Below, in pieces: positions 46,303 through 56,846 of a DNA stretch of 64,000 nucleotides. The notes under the pieces are model-generated. The model made no database searches. It had not been told where the DNA came from and was given only the letters and a program-made list of their open reading frames with translations. The DNA is taken from assembly GCF_002002905.1 (NCBI RefSeq), contig NZ_CP019509.1, forward strand, positions 1,426,001 through 1,490,000. Reading direction: 5' to 3'. Position 1 is the first letter of the stretch. Each line of letters begins with the position of its first letter. The DNA is from Aquaspirillum sp. LM1 (GTDB lineage Bacteria > Pseudomonadota > Gammaproteobacteria > Burkholderiales > Aquaspirillaceae). Position numbers and translations under genes: made by a program.

Positions 46303-47684
46303 GGCAAGCCCCGCCGTTCAGGGCGGGGAAGGATAGCGCGGACGGCGTAGCCGTCCTTGCCGTCGATGGGGGTAGGTTGTATAAAAACCAGTATGCAACG
46401 CCTTCAAGCCTACAAATACGAACTGATGCCGACCGGCCAACAGCAGCGCGACATGCGCCGCTTTGCTGGCTCGTGCCGTTTCGTGTTCAACAAGGCATTG
46501 GCCTTGCAGAAGGCGCGCTACGAGCAAGGCGAGAAGAAGCTCGGCTACGCAGGGCTATGCAAGCTGCTCACCGAGTGGCGCAATGGATCTGAAACGCCGT
46601 GGCTGGCCGATGCGCCGGTTCATCCGCTGCAACAGACGCTCAAGGACCTGGAGCGCGCTTACGCCAACTTCTTCGCCAAGCGGGCCGACTTCCCGCGTTT
46701 CAAGAAAAAGGGCCAGTCCGACAGCTTCCGTTATCCAGACCCGAAACAGATCAAGCTCGACCAGGCCAACAGCCGAATCTTCCTGCCCAAGCTCGGCTGG
46801 CTGCGCTACCGCAACAGCCGGGAAGTATTGGGCGCGGTGAAGAACATCAGCGTGAGCCAGTCTTGCGGCAAATGGTTCGTGAGCATCCAGACCGAACGCG
46901 AGGTCGAGCAGCCCATCCCGCAGGGTGGTGCAGTCGGCATCGACCTGGGCATTGCACGGTTCGCCACGCTCTCGGACGGCACGTTCCATGCCCCGCTCAA
47001 CAGCTTCAAGCGACACGAGACGGCCTTGCGCCGCGCGCAGCAGGCGATGAGCCGCAAGACCAGATTCAGCCACAACTGGAAGAAGGCGAAAGCCCGCGTC
47101 CAGAAGATTTATTGCCGCATCGGCAACGCCCGCCGCGATTATCTGCACAAAGCCACGACCACGATCAGCCAAAACCACGCGATGGTGTGTATCGAGGACT
47201 TGCAGGTGCGGAATATGTCCAGGTCGGCGGCAGGTACAACCGGGCAGCCGGGCAGAAACGTTCGGGCAAAATCCGGGCTGAATAAGGCTATTCTGGATCA
47301 AGGATGGGCCGAGTTCCGCCGCCAACTGGACTACAAACTGGCGTGGAACGGTGGACATCTCATCGCCGTGCCGGCGCAGAACACCAGCCGCAGGTGTCCA
47401 TGTTGCGGCCATGTGTCGGCGGACAACCGCCAGACGCAGGCACGGTTCGAGTGTGTTAAATGCGGTTTTAAGGAAAACGCCGATCTGGTCGGCGCGATCA
47501 ACGTGCTTCGCCACGGCGAAGCGCTACTGAGTAGCGAAGGGCAGGACGATGCCCGGATCGCCTGTGAAGTGAGCGGTGCAGTCATGCTGCCAGCAGCAGG
47601 AACCCGCCGAAGCGACTTATGCCGGCTCGATGCCGGGATGAGCGCCGTAGGAATCCCCCGACTTTAGGCGGGGGAGGATGTCAA
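46303..47684 (+). mobile_element. IS200/IS605-type element carrying only tnpB, complete
   Basis: The left end has a hairpin CCCCGCC-GTTCA-GGGCGGGG (46309-46328) and the right end a hairpin CCCCCG-ACTTTAG-GCGGGGG, finishing GAGGATGTCAA at 47684. There are no terminal inverted repeats and no target duplication, as expected for this single-strand transposon family. tnpA is absent, so movement would need a transposase supplied in trans. Three further right-end relics lie at 6340, 14859 and 48578. Confidence 0.8.
46393..47667 (+). CDS. tnpB: TnpB RNA-guided nuclease (IS605 OrfB)
   Basis: TnpB uses a guide RNA from the element's right end to cut DNA and helps the element persist. The product from the ATG at 46393 (MQRLQAYKYELMPTGQQQRD) has 424 residues. 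The RuvC triad is complete: Asp in GIDLGIARFATLS, Glu in VCIEDLQVRNM, and Asp in ENADLVGAINVLR. The zinc finger CPCCGH ... CVKCGF is intact. The last 60 or so residues are encoded over the guide-RNA scaffold and may not matter for the protein. It appears functional. Confidence 0.9.
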   Translation: MQRLQAYKYELMPTGQQQRDMRRFAGSCRFVFNKALALQKARYEQGEKKLGYAGLCKLLTEWRNGSETPWLADAPVHPLQQTLKDLERAYANFFAKRADFPRFKKKGQSDSFRYPDPKQIKLDQANSRIFLPKLGWLRYRNSREVLGAVKNISVSQSCGKWFVSIQTEREVEQPIPQGGAVGIDLGIARFATLSDGTFHAPLNSFKRHETALRRAQQAMSRKTRFSHNWKKAKARVQKIYCRIGNARRDYLHKATTTISQNHAMVCIEDLQVRNMSRSAAGTTGQPGRNVRAKSGLNKAILDQGWAEFRRQLDYKLAWNGGHLIAVPAQNTSRRCPCCGHVSADNRQTQARFECVKCGFKENADLVGAINVLRHGEALLSSEGQDDARIACEVSGAVMLPAAGTRRSDLCRLDAGMSAVGIPRL

Positions 47685-47704
47685 CGAAAGCATGTTCATG
47701 GACC
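47560..47704 (+). ncRNA. Predicted TnpB guide RNA (omega RNA)
   Basis: In TnpB systems the 3' end of tnpB and the right end encode the RNA scaffold, and about 20 bases past the right end form the guide. Here the scaffold would end at GTCAA (47684) and the guide would start CGAAAGCATGTTC, inside EAL-domain coding sequence. The terminal hairpin supports this. The 5' limit is approximate. Confidence 0.45.
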
Positions 47705-48069
47705 AGATTGAACAGTCGATCCACACCATGCAGCAGCTCAAGGACTTTGGCGTGCGTCTGTCAATCGACGACTTTGGCACTGGCTATTCGTCGCTGGCCT
47801 ATCTGAAGCGCTTTCCCATCGACAAGCTCAAGATCGACCAGAGTTTTGTCCGGGGCATTGCCCACGACGCCAGCGACCGCGAAATCACTGCCACCATTGT
47901 GGCCATGGCGCGCAATCTGGGCCTGGAAGTCTTGGCTGAAGGGGTGGAAACCACTGAACAGCTGGCGTTCCTGCAGCAGCTGGGCTGCCAGTTTTATCAG
48001 GGCTACCTGTTTTGCAAGCCGCTGCCGGTGGAACAACTGCACGCCTGGATGGACACTCGTCCGCTGTAG
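47686..48069 (+). pseudogene. EAL-domain (c-di-GMP phosphodiesterase) C-terminal fragment
   Basis: The frame starts at the TnpB right end with ESMFMDQIEQSIHTMQQLKD and runs to a normal stop. It holds the late EAL-domain motifs SIDDFGTGYSSLAYLKRFPI, KLKIDQSFVRGI and LEVLAEGVETTEQ. The EAL motif itself and all upstream domains (usually GGDEF or sensor) are missing. The matching 5' half is not on the other side of the element, so sequence was lost or moved. It is probably not functional. Confidence 0.85.
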
Positions 48070-48219
48070 CGTGCCCTGCCGTGGCCGATTGTTTGTTACA
48101 ATCCGCCCTTGCGCCATGAAACGCCTGCTGGCGCTTCACCGGGCCTGCCCCGCCGACACGCCATCTGCCTGTCCGGCCTCCTTCGGCGTCTTGCGCCGTC
48201 ACTTTTGCAAAGCCCGCCC

Positions 48220-48489
48220 ATGAAAAAAACCGATCTGTACAAAAACCTGGCCCTGAAAATCGAAAATCAAATGAAACAAGCCGGCACGCCGGACCGCTTT
48301 GCCCAAGGCGAAGTCCTCGACCGCAAAGCACAACGCAAGCTCGACCAGTCGCAAGGGCTGATTCCGTTTGCCGTCAAACTCAATCAAGACTTGGTAAATG
48401 AACTGCGCACCCTGGCCACCCAGCGTGAAGTGGATTTAAACAGCCTGGTAGCCGAGCTGCTGCGCAAAGGCCTGGCAAGCGACGCATAA
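48220..48489 (+). CDS. Small protein with ribbon-helix-helix-like C-terminus
   Basis: From the ATG at 48220 (MKKTDLYKNLALKIENQMKQ) the product has 89 residues. The C-terminal half, FAVKLNQDLVNELRTLATQR followed by EVDLNSLVAELLRKGL, has the strand-helix-helix pattern of RHH DNA-binding proteins. The N-terminal half is charged helix. No partner toxin is adjacent. It may be a stand-alone regulator; I cannot name it. Confidence 0.6.
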   Translation: MKKTDLYKNLALKIENQMKQAGTPDRFAQGEVLDRKAQRKLDQSQGLIPFAVKLNQDLVNELRTLATQREVDLNSLVAELLRKGLASDA

Positions 48490-48501
48490 TATCTGAAAGG
48501 C

Positions 48502-48531
48502 ATTGCCCGGCCTGAATGAGATCCGGGCAAT
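48502..48531 (+). terminator. 9-bp hairpin after the RHH-like gene
   Basis: ATTGCCCGG pairs with CCGGGCAAT across a 12-base loop, 12 bases after the stop codon. There is no T tract, so it may protect the transcript end rather than terminate by itself. Confidence 0.35.
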
Positions 48532-48577
48532 ATCTGCTTGTGCCCTGCCTGCTTGTGCTGAGTGTCGTGGTCTAATC

Positions 48578-48635
48578 TTGAGGCCGGGATAAGCGCCGTA
48601 GGAATCCTTCGTCTTCAGGCGGGGGAGGATGTCAA
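48578..48635 (+). repeat. IS605-type right end, copy 3 (solo relic)
   Basis: The sequence GCCGGGATAAGCGCCGTAGG, then the hairpin and GGGGGAGGATGTCAA, matches the last 58 bases of the intact TnpB element closely. No tnpB coding sequence precedes it. It lies about 0.95 kb downstream of the intact element, in the same orientation. Confidence 0.75.
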
Positions 48636-48725
48636 CAGTACGCCGAACTGTTGCGAGCGGCGCTCAAGCGGCACGCACCGGACGGGCGCGCCATGCCCAA
48701 AAATCAGGATGGTGGGTGGCGTTAA
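48636..48725 (+). pseudogene. Possible C-terminal gene fragment after the right-end relic
   Basis: Directly after the right end an open frame reads QYAELLRAALKRHAPDGRAM and ends at a stop at 48723-48725. Codon use looks genic (GC-rich third positions). It has no start and may be the tail of a gene that lost its 5' end when the element moved. Short and not recognised. Confidence 0.3.
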
Positions 48726-49108
48726 AACAGCCAGCCGGTGTCGCTGGCCGTGGAAGTCAGCTGGATATCCGGCCCCGCGTCTGCCGGGCTGGACATCCAG
48801 CGGCTGACAGTGGCTTCATCCAGCGGCAGGCTGGGGCGCAGCTGGTGCAGCACATCGCCACCCAGGGTGTTCAGCCCGGCAATCCGGCTGAACATCTGCT
48901 CCAGCTCCGGGGTAAAACTGCCGCTGGGCAGGCCCTGTTGCTGGGCTTCGTTCCAGCATTGCATGAAATGCTGCTCAAGCTGGCCCAGTTCGCGGCCCAG
49001 CGAGGTGAAAAACTGTTCGGCCCAGGCCAGATCCGCGCGCGGGAGCACCGGCAGTCCCCCCAGGGACAGGGATTCACCGTTCAAGAAAAGCTCTGAAGTA
49101 TCGGACAT
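48722..49108 (-). CDS. Hypothetical helical protein, 128 residues
   Basis: The start at 49108 (MSDTSELFLNGESLSLGGLP) is preferred over the ATG six bases upstream. The middle is helical (WAEQFFTSLGRELGQLEQHF, then MQCWNEAQQQGLP), followed by a second helical region and an acidic tail (ADAGPDIQLTSTASDTGWLF). No membrane segment or signal. The 5' end faces alaS divergently. Not recognised. Confidence 0.5.
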   Translation of the reverse strand: MSDTSELFLNGESLSLGGLPVLPRADLAWAEQFFTSLGRELGQLEQHFMQCWNEAQQQGLPSGSFTPELEQMFSRIAGLNTLGGDVLHQLRPSLPLDEATVSRWMSSPADAGPDIQLTSTASDTGWLF

Positions 49109-49453
49109 GTACACAACGCCAAGAAGTTGTTTGGTTTGAATAAAACACCAGTAAGCACATATTGTACCGTGTCTGCGCCAGATTGGAACCCACTCCTGAC
49201 GCCAACTCGCGGATAATTAACCTTTATTAACTTTTTTCTACCTGGGTTAACCGTCGATGGGCCGCTGCTCGTGCCCGATGCGGCGCTGCCTCTGCCGGCT
49301 GATGCGGCGTTGCCAGCCGCGATGGCCCCCTTGCCAGCGGCCTGCCTTTGGCTGCAAACCGGTGATTTGTCTACCAGGCCGAATGAGTGTTTGCGCTGAC
49401 AGGGTTTTTCATTGGAAAATCCGGTTTTGACTTGCCATCCAGACTGATTACGC
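49109..49453. other. Divergent intergenic region upstream of alaS
   Basis: The left part (49110-49250) is AT-rich and probably holds promoters for both neighbours, for example around GATAATTAACCTTTATTAAC. The right part (49250-49450) is GC-rich with no coding frame on the plus strand that I can support. No clear tRNA-like or T-box structure is visible. Confidence 0.4.
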
Positions 49454-52090
<2,637 letters not shown>

Positions 52091-52105
52091 GCGCTAGCTG
52101 CATTG

Positions 52106-52146
52106 AAAAAAACCGGCGATTGCTCAGGCATATCGCCGGTTTTTTT
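52106..52146. terminator. Bidirectional intrinsic terminator between alaS and dgt
   Basis: ACCGGCGAT pairs with ATCGCCGGT around an 11-base loop, with A7 before and T7 after, so it can stop transcription of the convergent alaS and dGTPase genes. Confidence 0.88.
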
Positions 52147-53497
52147 ATAAAATCCCCACCCCGGAAATCTCCCGCGCCAGGCCGGCAGCGGCGTTGTCGG
52201 TCATGCTGCCCACCCAGTCCAGCACCTGCATATAAGCGGTATACAGCGTGTCGTGGCGGCTGGGCGGGCGGTCGAGCAGGGCCAGCTGAATCTGCTCGCG
52301 CGGGCTGAGCTGGCCATGGGTCACAGCGGCATGGACCGCTGGAATCACCGTATCCAGCAGCACGCCCAGGCAGGGATAGGCGGCCACCTCGGTAACCAGC
52401 TTGGTGCGATGGCGGTAGATTTTCTGGTTGGCCAGCGCCTTGGCTTCAATCAGCACATCGCGCACTTCGGCGCGGCAGACGGCAATCAGGTCTTTGGCGG
52501 CAAAGCGGCCTGTCAGCAGGTCGTCATGGTGGGCCATAAAACGATCGGCCACTTCCGTCACGCACTTGCCCACCACTGTGCCGCGCATGGCCGCACATTT
52601 TTGCCGGGGATCGTCAGTGGACCACACCCGGTCCAGCTCCACCAGCGGGCCAAGCAGGCGCTCAAATTCACCCGCGCTGAGAATGCCAATTTCCGCCGCG
52701 TCTTCCAGGTCAACAATCGCGTAGCAGATATCATCTGCCGCTTCCATCAGATACGACAGCGGATGGCGCGCCCAGCGTTCGCGCTCCAGCGCAATCAGCC
52801 CCAGCTCTTGTGCCACCGCCTCAAAATAGGGCAGCTCGGTGCGGTAGAGGTTGAACTTGCCGTCTCGCGGCGAGCCTTGCGCCGTCCACGGGTATTTCAC
52901 CAGGCTGCCCAGCGCCGCACTGGTCAGGCGCATGCCGCCGGCGTGGGCGTACATTTCCAGCGTGGCCAGCATACGCAGGCCGTGGGCATTGCCTTCGTAG
53001 GTTTGCACATCGCTGCGTTCGCCATCGCTCAGGCCGTGCAGATAATGCGCGTGCTCGGGCCGGCGAAACCAGTCACGCAGCGCGTCTTCGCCGGTATGGC
53101 CAAACGGCGGGTTGCCAATATCGTGGGCCAGACACGCCACCTGCACCACACTGCCAATATCAAACGGGGTGAAATCCGCTGGCAACTGCTGCCCCGCCGC
53201 CAGCATCGCCCCCACCCGATTGCCCAGGCTGCGGCCCACGCAGGCCACTTCGATGCTGTGGGTCAGCCGGTTATGGGTGTGGTCGTGGGCCGCCAGCGGA
53301 TGCACCTGGGTTTTGCGCCCCAGCCGGCGAAACGCGCTGGAAAACACCACCCGGTCGTGGTCGATATGAAACTCGGTGCGCAGCCCGGCCATGCTTTCCG
53401 GATTGGCCGCTGCGGGTGCCAGCACCACCTGGCCGGCGTTCAGCTGAAAACGCTGGGTGGACAGCAGGGCGGTCCAGTTCATGCGGGGAGACATCAT
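52145..53497 (-). CDS. dgt: dGTP triphosphohydrolase-like protein (HD domain)
   Basis: Family members remove triphosphate from dNTPs, mainly dGTP. The product from the ATG at 53497 (MMSPRMNWTALLSTQRF) has 450 residues. Metal-binding motifs are present: RRLGRKTQVHPL, RLTHSIEVA (His), and CLAHDIGNPPFGHTGEDAL (HD). In-frame starts further upstream overlap the phosphatase gene and lie outside the conserved region, so the exact start is uncertain. The two genes are probably co-transcribed. Confidence 0.9.
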   Translation of the reverse strand: MMSPRMNWTALLSTQRFQLNAGQVVLAPAAANPESMAGLRTEFHIDHDRVVFSSAFRRLGRKTQVHPLAAHDHTHNRLTHSIEVACVGRSLGNRVGAMLAAGQQLPADFTPFDIGSVVQVACLAHDIGNPPFGHTGEDALRDWFRRPEHAHYLHGLSDGERSDVQTYEGNAHGLRMLATLEMYAHAGGMRLTSAALGSLVKYPWTAQGSPRDGKFNLYRTELPYFEAVAQELGLIALERERWARHPLSYLMEAADDICYAIVDLEDAAEIGILSAGEFERLLGPLVELDRVWSTDDPRQKCAAMRGTVVGKCVTEVADRFMAHHDDLLTGRFAAKDLIAVCRAEVRDVLIEAKALANQKIYRHRTKLVTEVAAYPCLGVLLDTVIPAVHAAVTHGQLSPREQIQLALLDRPPSRHDTLYTAYMQVLDWVGSMTDNAAAGLAREISGVGIL

Positions 53498-53519
53498 CGC
53501 GGAGGGCCTGTTGGGTGGG

Positions 53520-54170
53520 TCAGATTTCATCAAGCGCCGCGCCATCCAGATGACGAGTGTCGGCCCAGAGTTCAATCCGCCAGCCGCTGGCATCGTGCAC
53601 CAGCCAGTTCAGCGCGGCATTGGGAATCGGGAAATTACGTGGGTGGCTGCTGGGCAGGCGGTGAACCTGCCGGTAAATGATGTCCAGCACGCCACCGTGG
53701 GTGACCACCAGCCAGGTATGGCCGCTGGCCTGCATGGCCAGCTGGTTCAGGCAGTCCATCACCCTGGCGTGATGGTCGGCAAACGATTCCCCGCCCACCT
53801 CTGGCCGCCAGTCTGGCGGGCCACTGCGCAGCAGGGCAAACGCCTGCGGATGCTGGCTGCACGCCTGGTCTGGCGTCAGCCCCTGAAAACAGCCATAGTG
53901 GCGCTCGCGCAGCGCCGGGGTGTAGCGCACCGCCAGCTCCGGCTGATGCGCCAGCAGCGGGGCCACGGTTTGCCGGGTGCGGCTGAGGTCGCTACACAGA
54001 CAGCCGGCAAACGCATGCTGCACCAGCCCCCGCGCCAACTGACGCGCCTGGGCGTGGCCAACCGCATTCAGCGGGATATCCAGATGCCCCTGCAAGCGGC
54101 GGGCGGCATTCCAGTCGGTTTCGCCATGGCGCACCAGGCACAGGCGGGTGGGAGCAAGGTCAGCAGTCAT
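53520..54170 (-). CDS. Histidine phosphatase family protein
   Basis: The 216-residue protein starts MTADLAPTRLCLVRHGETDW, with the RHG phosphohistidine motif at about residues 14-16. It also has LQGHLDIPLNAVGHAQARQL, the RERHYGCFQGLT segment, and the second histidine in VVTHGGVLDII. It belongs to the phosphoglycerate-mutase-like branch (GpmB/CobC type); the substrate cannot be told from sequence. The dGTPase-like gene follows it in the same direction, suggesting a shared nucleotide or housekeeping role. Confidence 0.88.
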   Translation of the reverse strand: MTADLAPTRLCLVRHGETDWNAARRLQGHLDIPLNAVGHAQARQLARGLVQHAFAGCLCSDLSRTRQTVAPLLAHQPELAVRYTPALRERHYGCFQGLTPDQACSQHPQAFALLRSGPPDWRPEVGGESFADHHARVMDCLNQLAMQASGHTWLVVTHGGVLDIIYRQVHRLPSSHPRNFPIPNAALNWLVHDASGWRIELWADTRHLDGAALDEI

Positions 54171-54361
54171 GGCCGGGATGATAGCAAACTGTGGCGGGAG
54201 GTGGTGCGGTACGACCAGCACTTGCCGCAACACCGGCTGCAGGATTCAGACGCTGATTCTGGCGATGAAGCTGTGGTGGGGAAATAAGATGGGGTTGTTT
54301 AAAAAAGCTGTGAGTCATCGTGCGGGAATTGACAGCTAAACAGTTAGGCGACACACCACAC

Positions 54362-54649
54362 TTATGCACGCAATTCACGCAAAACCTCAGGATGAGTAAC
54401 GGCAACTTGAAGCAGTGTTTTAGCAGCACCTGTTGGTGATCTGCGCCCTTGCTCCCAGTCTTGTAGCGTACGCGTGGAGACACCCAGCAGCAAAGCAAAC
54501 GCCTGTTGAGACAGGCCCATTTTGGCGCGAGCCTCAGCCGCTTCTGGTAACTTGACTTGAGTGGTTCGGGCGGCTTCGCCGCGTTTCATCTGTTTGACAG
54601 ATTCAAGCAGATCACTTTGGAATTTTTGCATTTCAGATGACATCTTCAA
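54362..54649 (-). CDS. HigA-type antitoxin (XRE helix-turn-helix)
   Basis: The 95-residue protein has an N-terminal linker (MKMSSEMQKFQSDLLESVKQ) and a C-terminal XRE domain (ARAKMGLSQQAFALLLGVST, then RTLQDWEQGRRSPTGAAKTL). The gene overlaps the preceding toxin gene by 17 bases. The toxin-first order is typical of higBA. The protein should neutralise the toxin and repress the shared promoter. Confidence 0.85.
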   Translation of the reverse strand: MKMSSEMQKFQSDLLESVKQMKRGEAARTTQVKLPEAAEARAKMGLSQQAFALLLGVSTRTLQDWEQGRRSPTGAAKTLLQVAVTHPEVLRELRA

Positions 54650-54947
54650 CTCCTTGCTTCAACTTCACCAAGAAAGATGTGGGGAGATTGTCAAACTTGG
54701 CTTTTTTGTAGACGATCAAGAGCCAAATTGTTTGGGTACTCGCATTGAAGTAAATCACTCTAGCACCACCACGTTTGCCTTGTCCTGCAGAAGACCATCG
54801 AACCTTACGGCAGCCACCGCTGCCACGGATCACGTCACCAGCTTCGGGATTCGCGGCGATCCAGTTGATAAATTCAACACGCTCGGCTTCCGACCAGACT
54901 TCGCTGGCATAGCGCTGAAAGATGGCGGTTTCGGCAACTGTTCTCAC
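54633..54947 (-). CDS. HigB/RelE-superfamily toxin
   Basis: The family motifs TVAETAIFQRYASEVWSEAE, NPEAGDVIRGSGGCRKVRWS and GQGKRGGARVIYFN identify a RelE-fold mRNA interferase of the HigB type, which cleaves translated mRNA. The start is uncertain: an open frame reaches a GTG at 55001, but the likely promoter lies inside that stretch, so I prefer the GTG at 54947 (104 residues), giving a nearly leaderless message. It is coupled to the antitoxin gene by overlap. Confidence 0.78.
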   Translation of the reverse strand: MRTVAETAIFQRYASEVWSEAERVEFINWIAANPEAGDVIRGSGGCRKVRWSSAGQGKRGGARVIYFNASTQTIWLLIVYKKAKFDNLPTSFLVKLKQGVEDVI

Positions 54948-54955
54948 AGAGTGTG

Positions 54956-54984
54956 TATATACGGCATTGCCGTATTTTTTGCAA
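54956..54984 (-). promoter_or_regulatory. Promoter and operator palindrome of the toxin-antitoxin pair
   Basis: On the minus strand TTGCAA (54979-54984) and TATATA (54956-54961) are separated by exactly 17 bases. The spacer contains the palindrome TACGGCAATGCCGTA, which fits autorepression by the antitoxin. The predicted transcript would start about two bases before the GTG at 54947. Confidence 0.6.
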
Positions 54985-55093
54985 GCCACTTTGCTAACCA
55001 CTGCGGCTGAATTGTGTTGCCTAACGTATAGTTGACAGTTGAGCAGCCTGCGCGGCTTTTCGCGCAGGTCCGCTCGAACGTAGTGTTAGAAGC

Positions 55094-55576
55094 CTATTTT
55101 TTCTCGCCTGCTGGCGTAGAGGGAGTTGCTGGAGCCGCAGCCGGGGTAGGAACCGAATTTGTGGGGCTGAGTTTTGATATTCCCTCAATGCTCAGCTTTG
55201 CGATACTAACATTTGATGGAGCCATGTTAGCGACACCATTAATTGACTCGCGCAAAGCAGTTTTCTGGGGTGTCTGGGATTTTTCCTCAGTCATTTTTTG
55301 CTCCTTTTCTTGGTAAGAGTGGACAGCAGTTGAAATACCAATAAGCACCGAAAGCAGAACGCCCAGTAGAAAAGCGGCAAGGGTAACCGTATCGAGTATC
55401 ACCAGAAGAGGGTCGGAGGTTTCACTTCCTTGAACAACCCCCTCCAAGTGCCTTGCATTCCTACGGAATATCCATAGTAGCGCTCCCAAGCATGAAATGA
55501 ACGCTATTAGCGTGAAAGAGCCCACCACCAGGACGAGCGCCACCCTGGCCCGAAGGCCATGTAAAAAAACGCCCAT
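55094..55576 (-). CDS. Two-helix membrane protein of unknown function
   Basis: The 160-residue protein has two membrane segments (VALVLVVGSFTLIAFISCLG and TVTLAAFLLGVLLSVLIGIS) followed by a soluble tail rich in Ser, Thr, Pro and Ala (NSVPTPAAAPATPSTPAGEK). The tail DNA is less GC-rich than its surroundings, suggesting recent arrival. It lies between the toxin-antitoxin pair and the IS110-type transposase. Not recognised. Confidence 0.5.
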   Translation of the reverse strand: MGVFLHGLRARVALVLVVGSFTLIAFISCLGALLWIFRRNARHLEGVVQGSETSDPLLVILDTVTLAAFLLGVLLSVLIGISTAVHSYQEKEQKMTEEKSQTPQKTALRESINGVANMAPSNVSIAKLSIEGISKLSPTNSVPTPAAAPATPSTPAGEKK

Positions 55577-55582
55577 GCAGAA

Positions 55583-56806
55583 TCAGGCGCAGGCTGGCGT
55601 GATAAAACCAAATTTAGTCAGCGCCTTGATCCAGCGTGGGGCGTTGCGCTGAACAGAGAGCGCCTCGTAATCCGTCGCGCAATCCCGGTAATGCTCGCGC
55701 CGCTTGAGCATGAAGAACAGCGTGCGCAGAATTTTGTGACCAATTGCAATAATGGCGCGTTTGTAGCCACGCCTGACCACAAGAGCCTGGAACTTCGACT
55801 TGAACACCGATGTGGTGCGACTGGCGGCATGCGCAAACTCGCACAGCAGGCGGCGCACATATGGGTTGCCCTTGCGGGTGTGGCCTGACTTGCGCTTGCC
55901 CGCCGACTCGTTGTTGCCCGGGCAAACGCCAACCCACGAAGCCAAACGATCTGCGCTGCCGAAGGCGCCCATGTCCGAGCCAATTTCCACCAACAGCATC
56001 GCCGCGCCGATCAGGTCAACGCCAGGGATCGTTTGCAGCAGCGCCAGCGTGCCCCGCTCGGATTCAAGCCCAGCCAGCAATCGGACGTCGAAGCGGTCGA
56101 TCCTAGCTTCGATCTCCTCAATATGCTGCATCAGTTCGTCGAGCACGAAGCGGTGACTGGCGGTCAGATCGCCTTGTAGGGCATCGAAGATCTCCTCACG
56201 GCTGGCCTTCAGTCGGCGGCTGGCCAGGTTGATCACCTGCTGTGGGGCTTGCCCGGCGATGATCGCCTTGACCATGGCGCGGGCAGATTGCCCATGCAGA
56301 TCGCTGACCACTACGCCAAGGCGAATTCCACTGTCGGTCAGCACTTTGTGCAGCCGGTTCTTCTCAGAGGCCAGTTGGCCAACCAGTTTCTGTCGCTGAC
56401 GGGCAATCAGGCGCAATTCGCGCAATGCTGCAGGCGGGACAAACGAGGCGCGCAACAAACCGGCCCGCGCCAGCATCGCCAGCCAATGGGCATCGCCCAC
56501 ATCGGTCTTGCGGCCAGGGACATGCTTGACGTGGCGGGCATTCACCACCTTGGCGCGGATGCCGACTGCCTCCAGCGCGGCATACGGGCTCTTCCAGTAG
56601 ATGCCGGTGCTCTCCATCACGACTTCATCCGGGTGCAAGGAAGCGGCCCAATCCGCGAGTTCCCGGCGGTCGCGGGCAAAGCCGCCAAACTGCCGCTGCT
56701 CGATGCGCGTGCTGCCATCGGGTTGCTGAATCAATGCGCAGGCGGTGATTTGCGCCTGATGGACGTCGAGTCCGATGACGCATTTGTACAGTGCTGACAG
56801 TTCCAT
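55583..56806 (-). CDS. IS110-family transposase
   Basis: From the ATG at 56806 (MELSALYKCVIGLDVHQAQI) the product has 407 residues. It has the N-terminal DEDD domain (IGLDVHQ, VVMESTGIYWKS, GRKTDVGDAHWLA) and the C-terminal domain (IPGVDLIGAAMLLVEIGSDM, then LASWVGVCPGNNESAGKRK) with the catalytic serine region. IS110 elements use an element-encoded bridge RNA in the flanking non-coding ends. Only about 40 bases separate this gene from the ISAs1 element's left end, so its 5' flank may be truncated. Confidence 0.9.
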   Translation of the reverse strand: MELSALYKCVIGLDVHQAQITACALIQQPDGSTRIEQRQFGGFARDRRELADWAASLHPDEVVMESTGIYWKSPYAALEAVGIRAKVVNARHVKHVPGRKTDVGDAHWLAMLARAGLLRASFVPPAALRELRLIARQRQKLVGQLASEKNRLHKVLTDSGIRLGVVVSDLHGQSARAMVKAIIAGQAPQQVINLASRRLKASREEIFDALQGDLTASHRFVLDELMQHIEEIEARIDRFDVRLLAGLESERGTLALLQTIPGVDLIGAAMLLVEIGSDMGAFGSADRLASWVGVCPGNNESAGKRKSGHTRKGNPYVRRLLCEFAHAASRTTSVFKSKFQALVVRRGYKRAIIAIGHKILRTLFFMLKRREHYRDCATDYEALSVQRNAPRWIKALTKFGFITPACA

Positions 56807-56846
56807 GGCGCTTCCTATCGATTTACACTTGAGGATGGAAGGAGGC

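Noticed and set aside
55002-55093. attC-like integron site near the toxin-antitoxin pair
   Set aside because: The sequence around GCCTAACGTATAG is only loosely similar to a core site; no inverse core partner or integrase is visible in the window.
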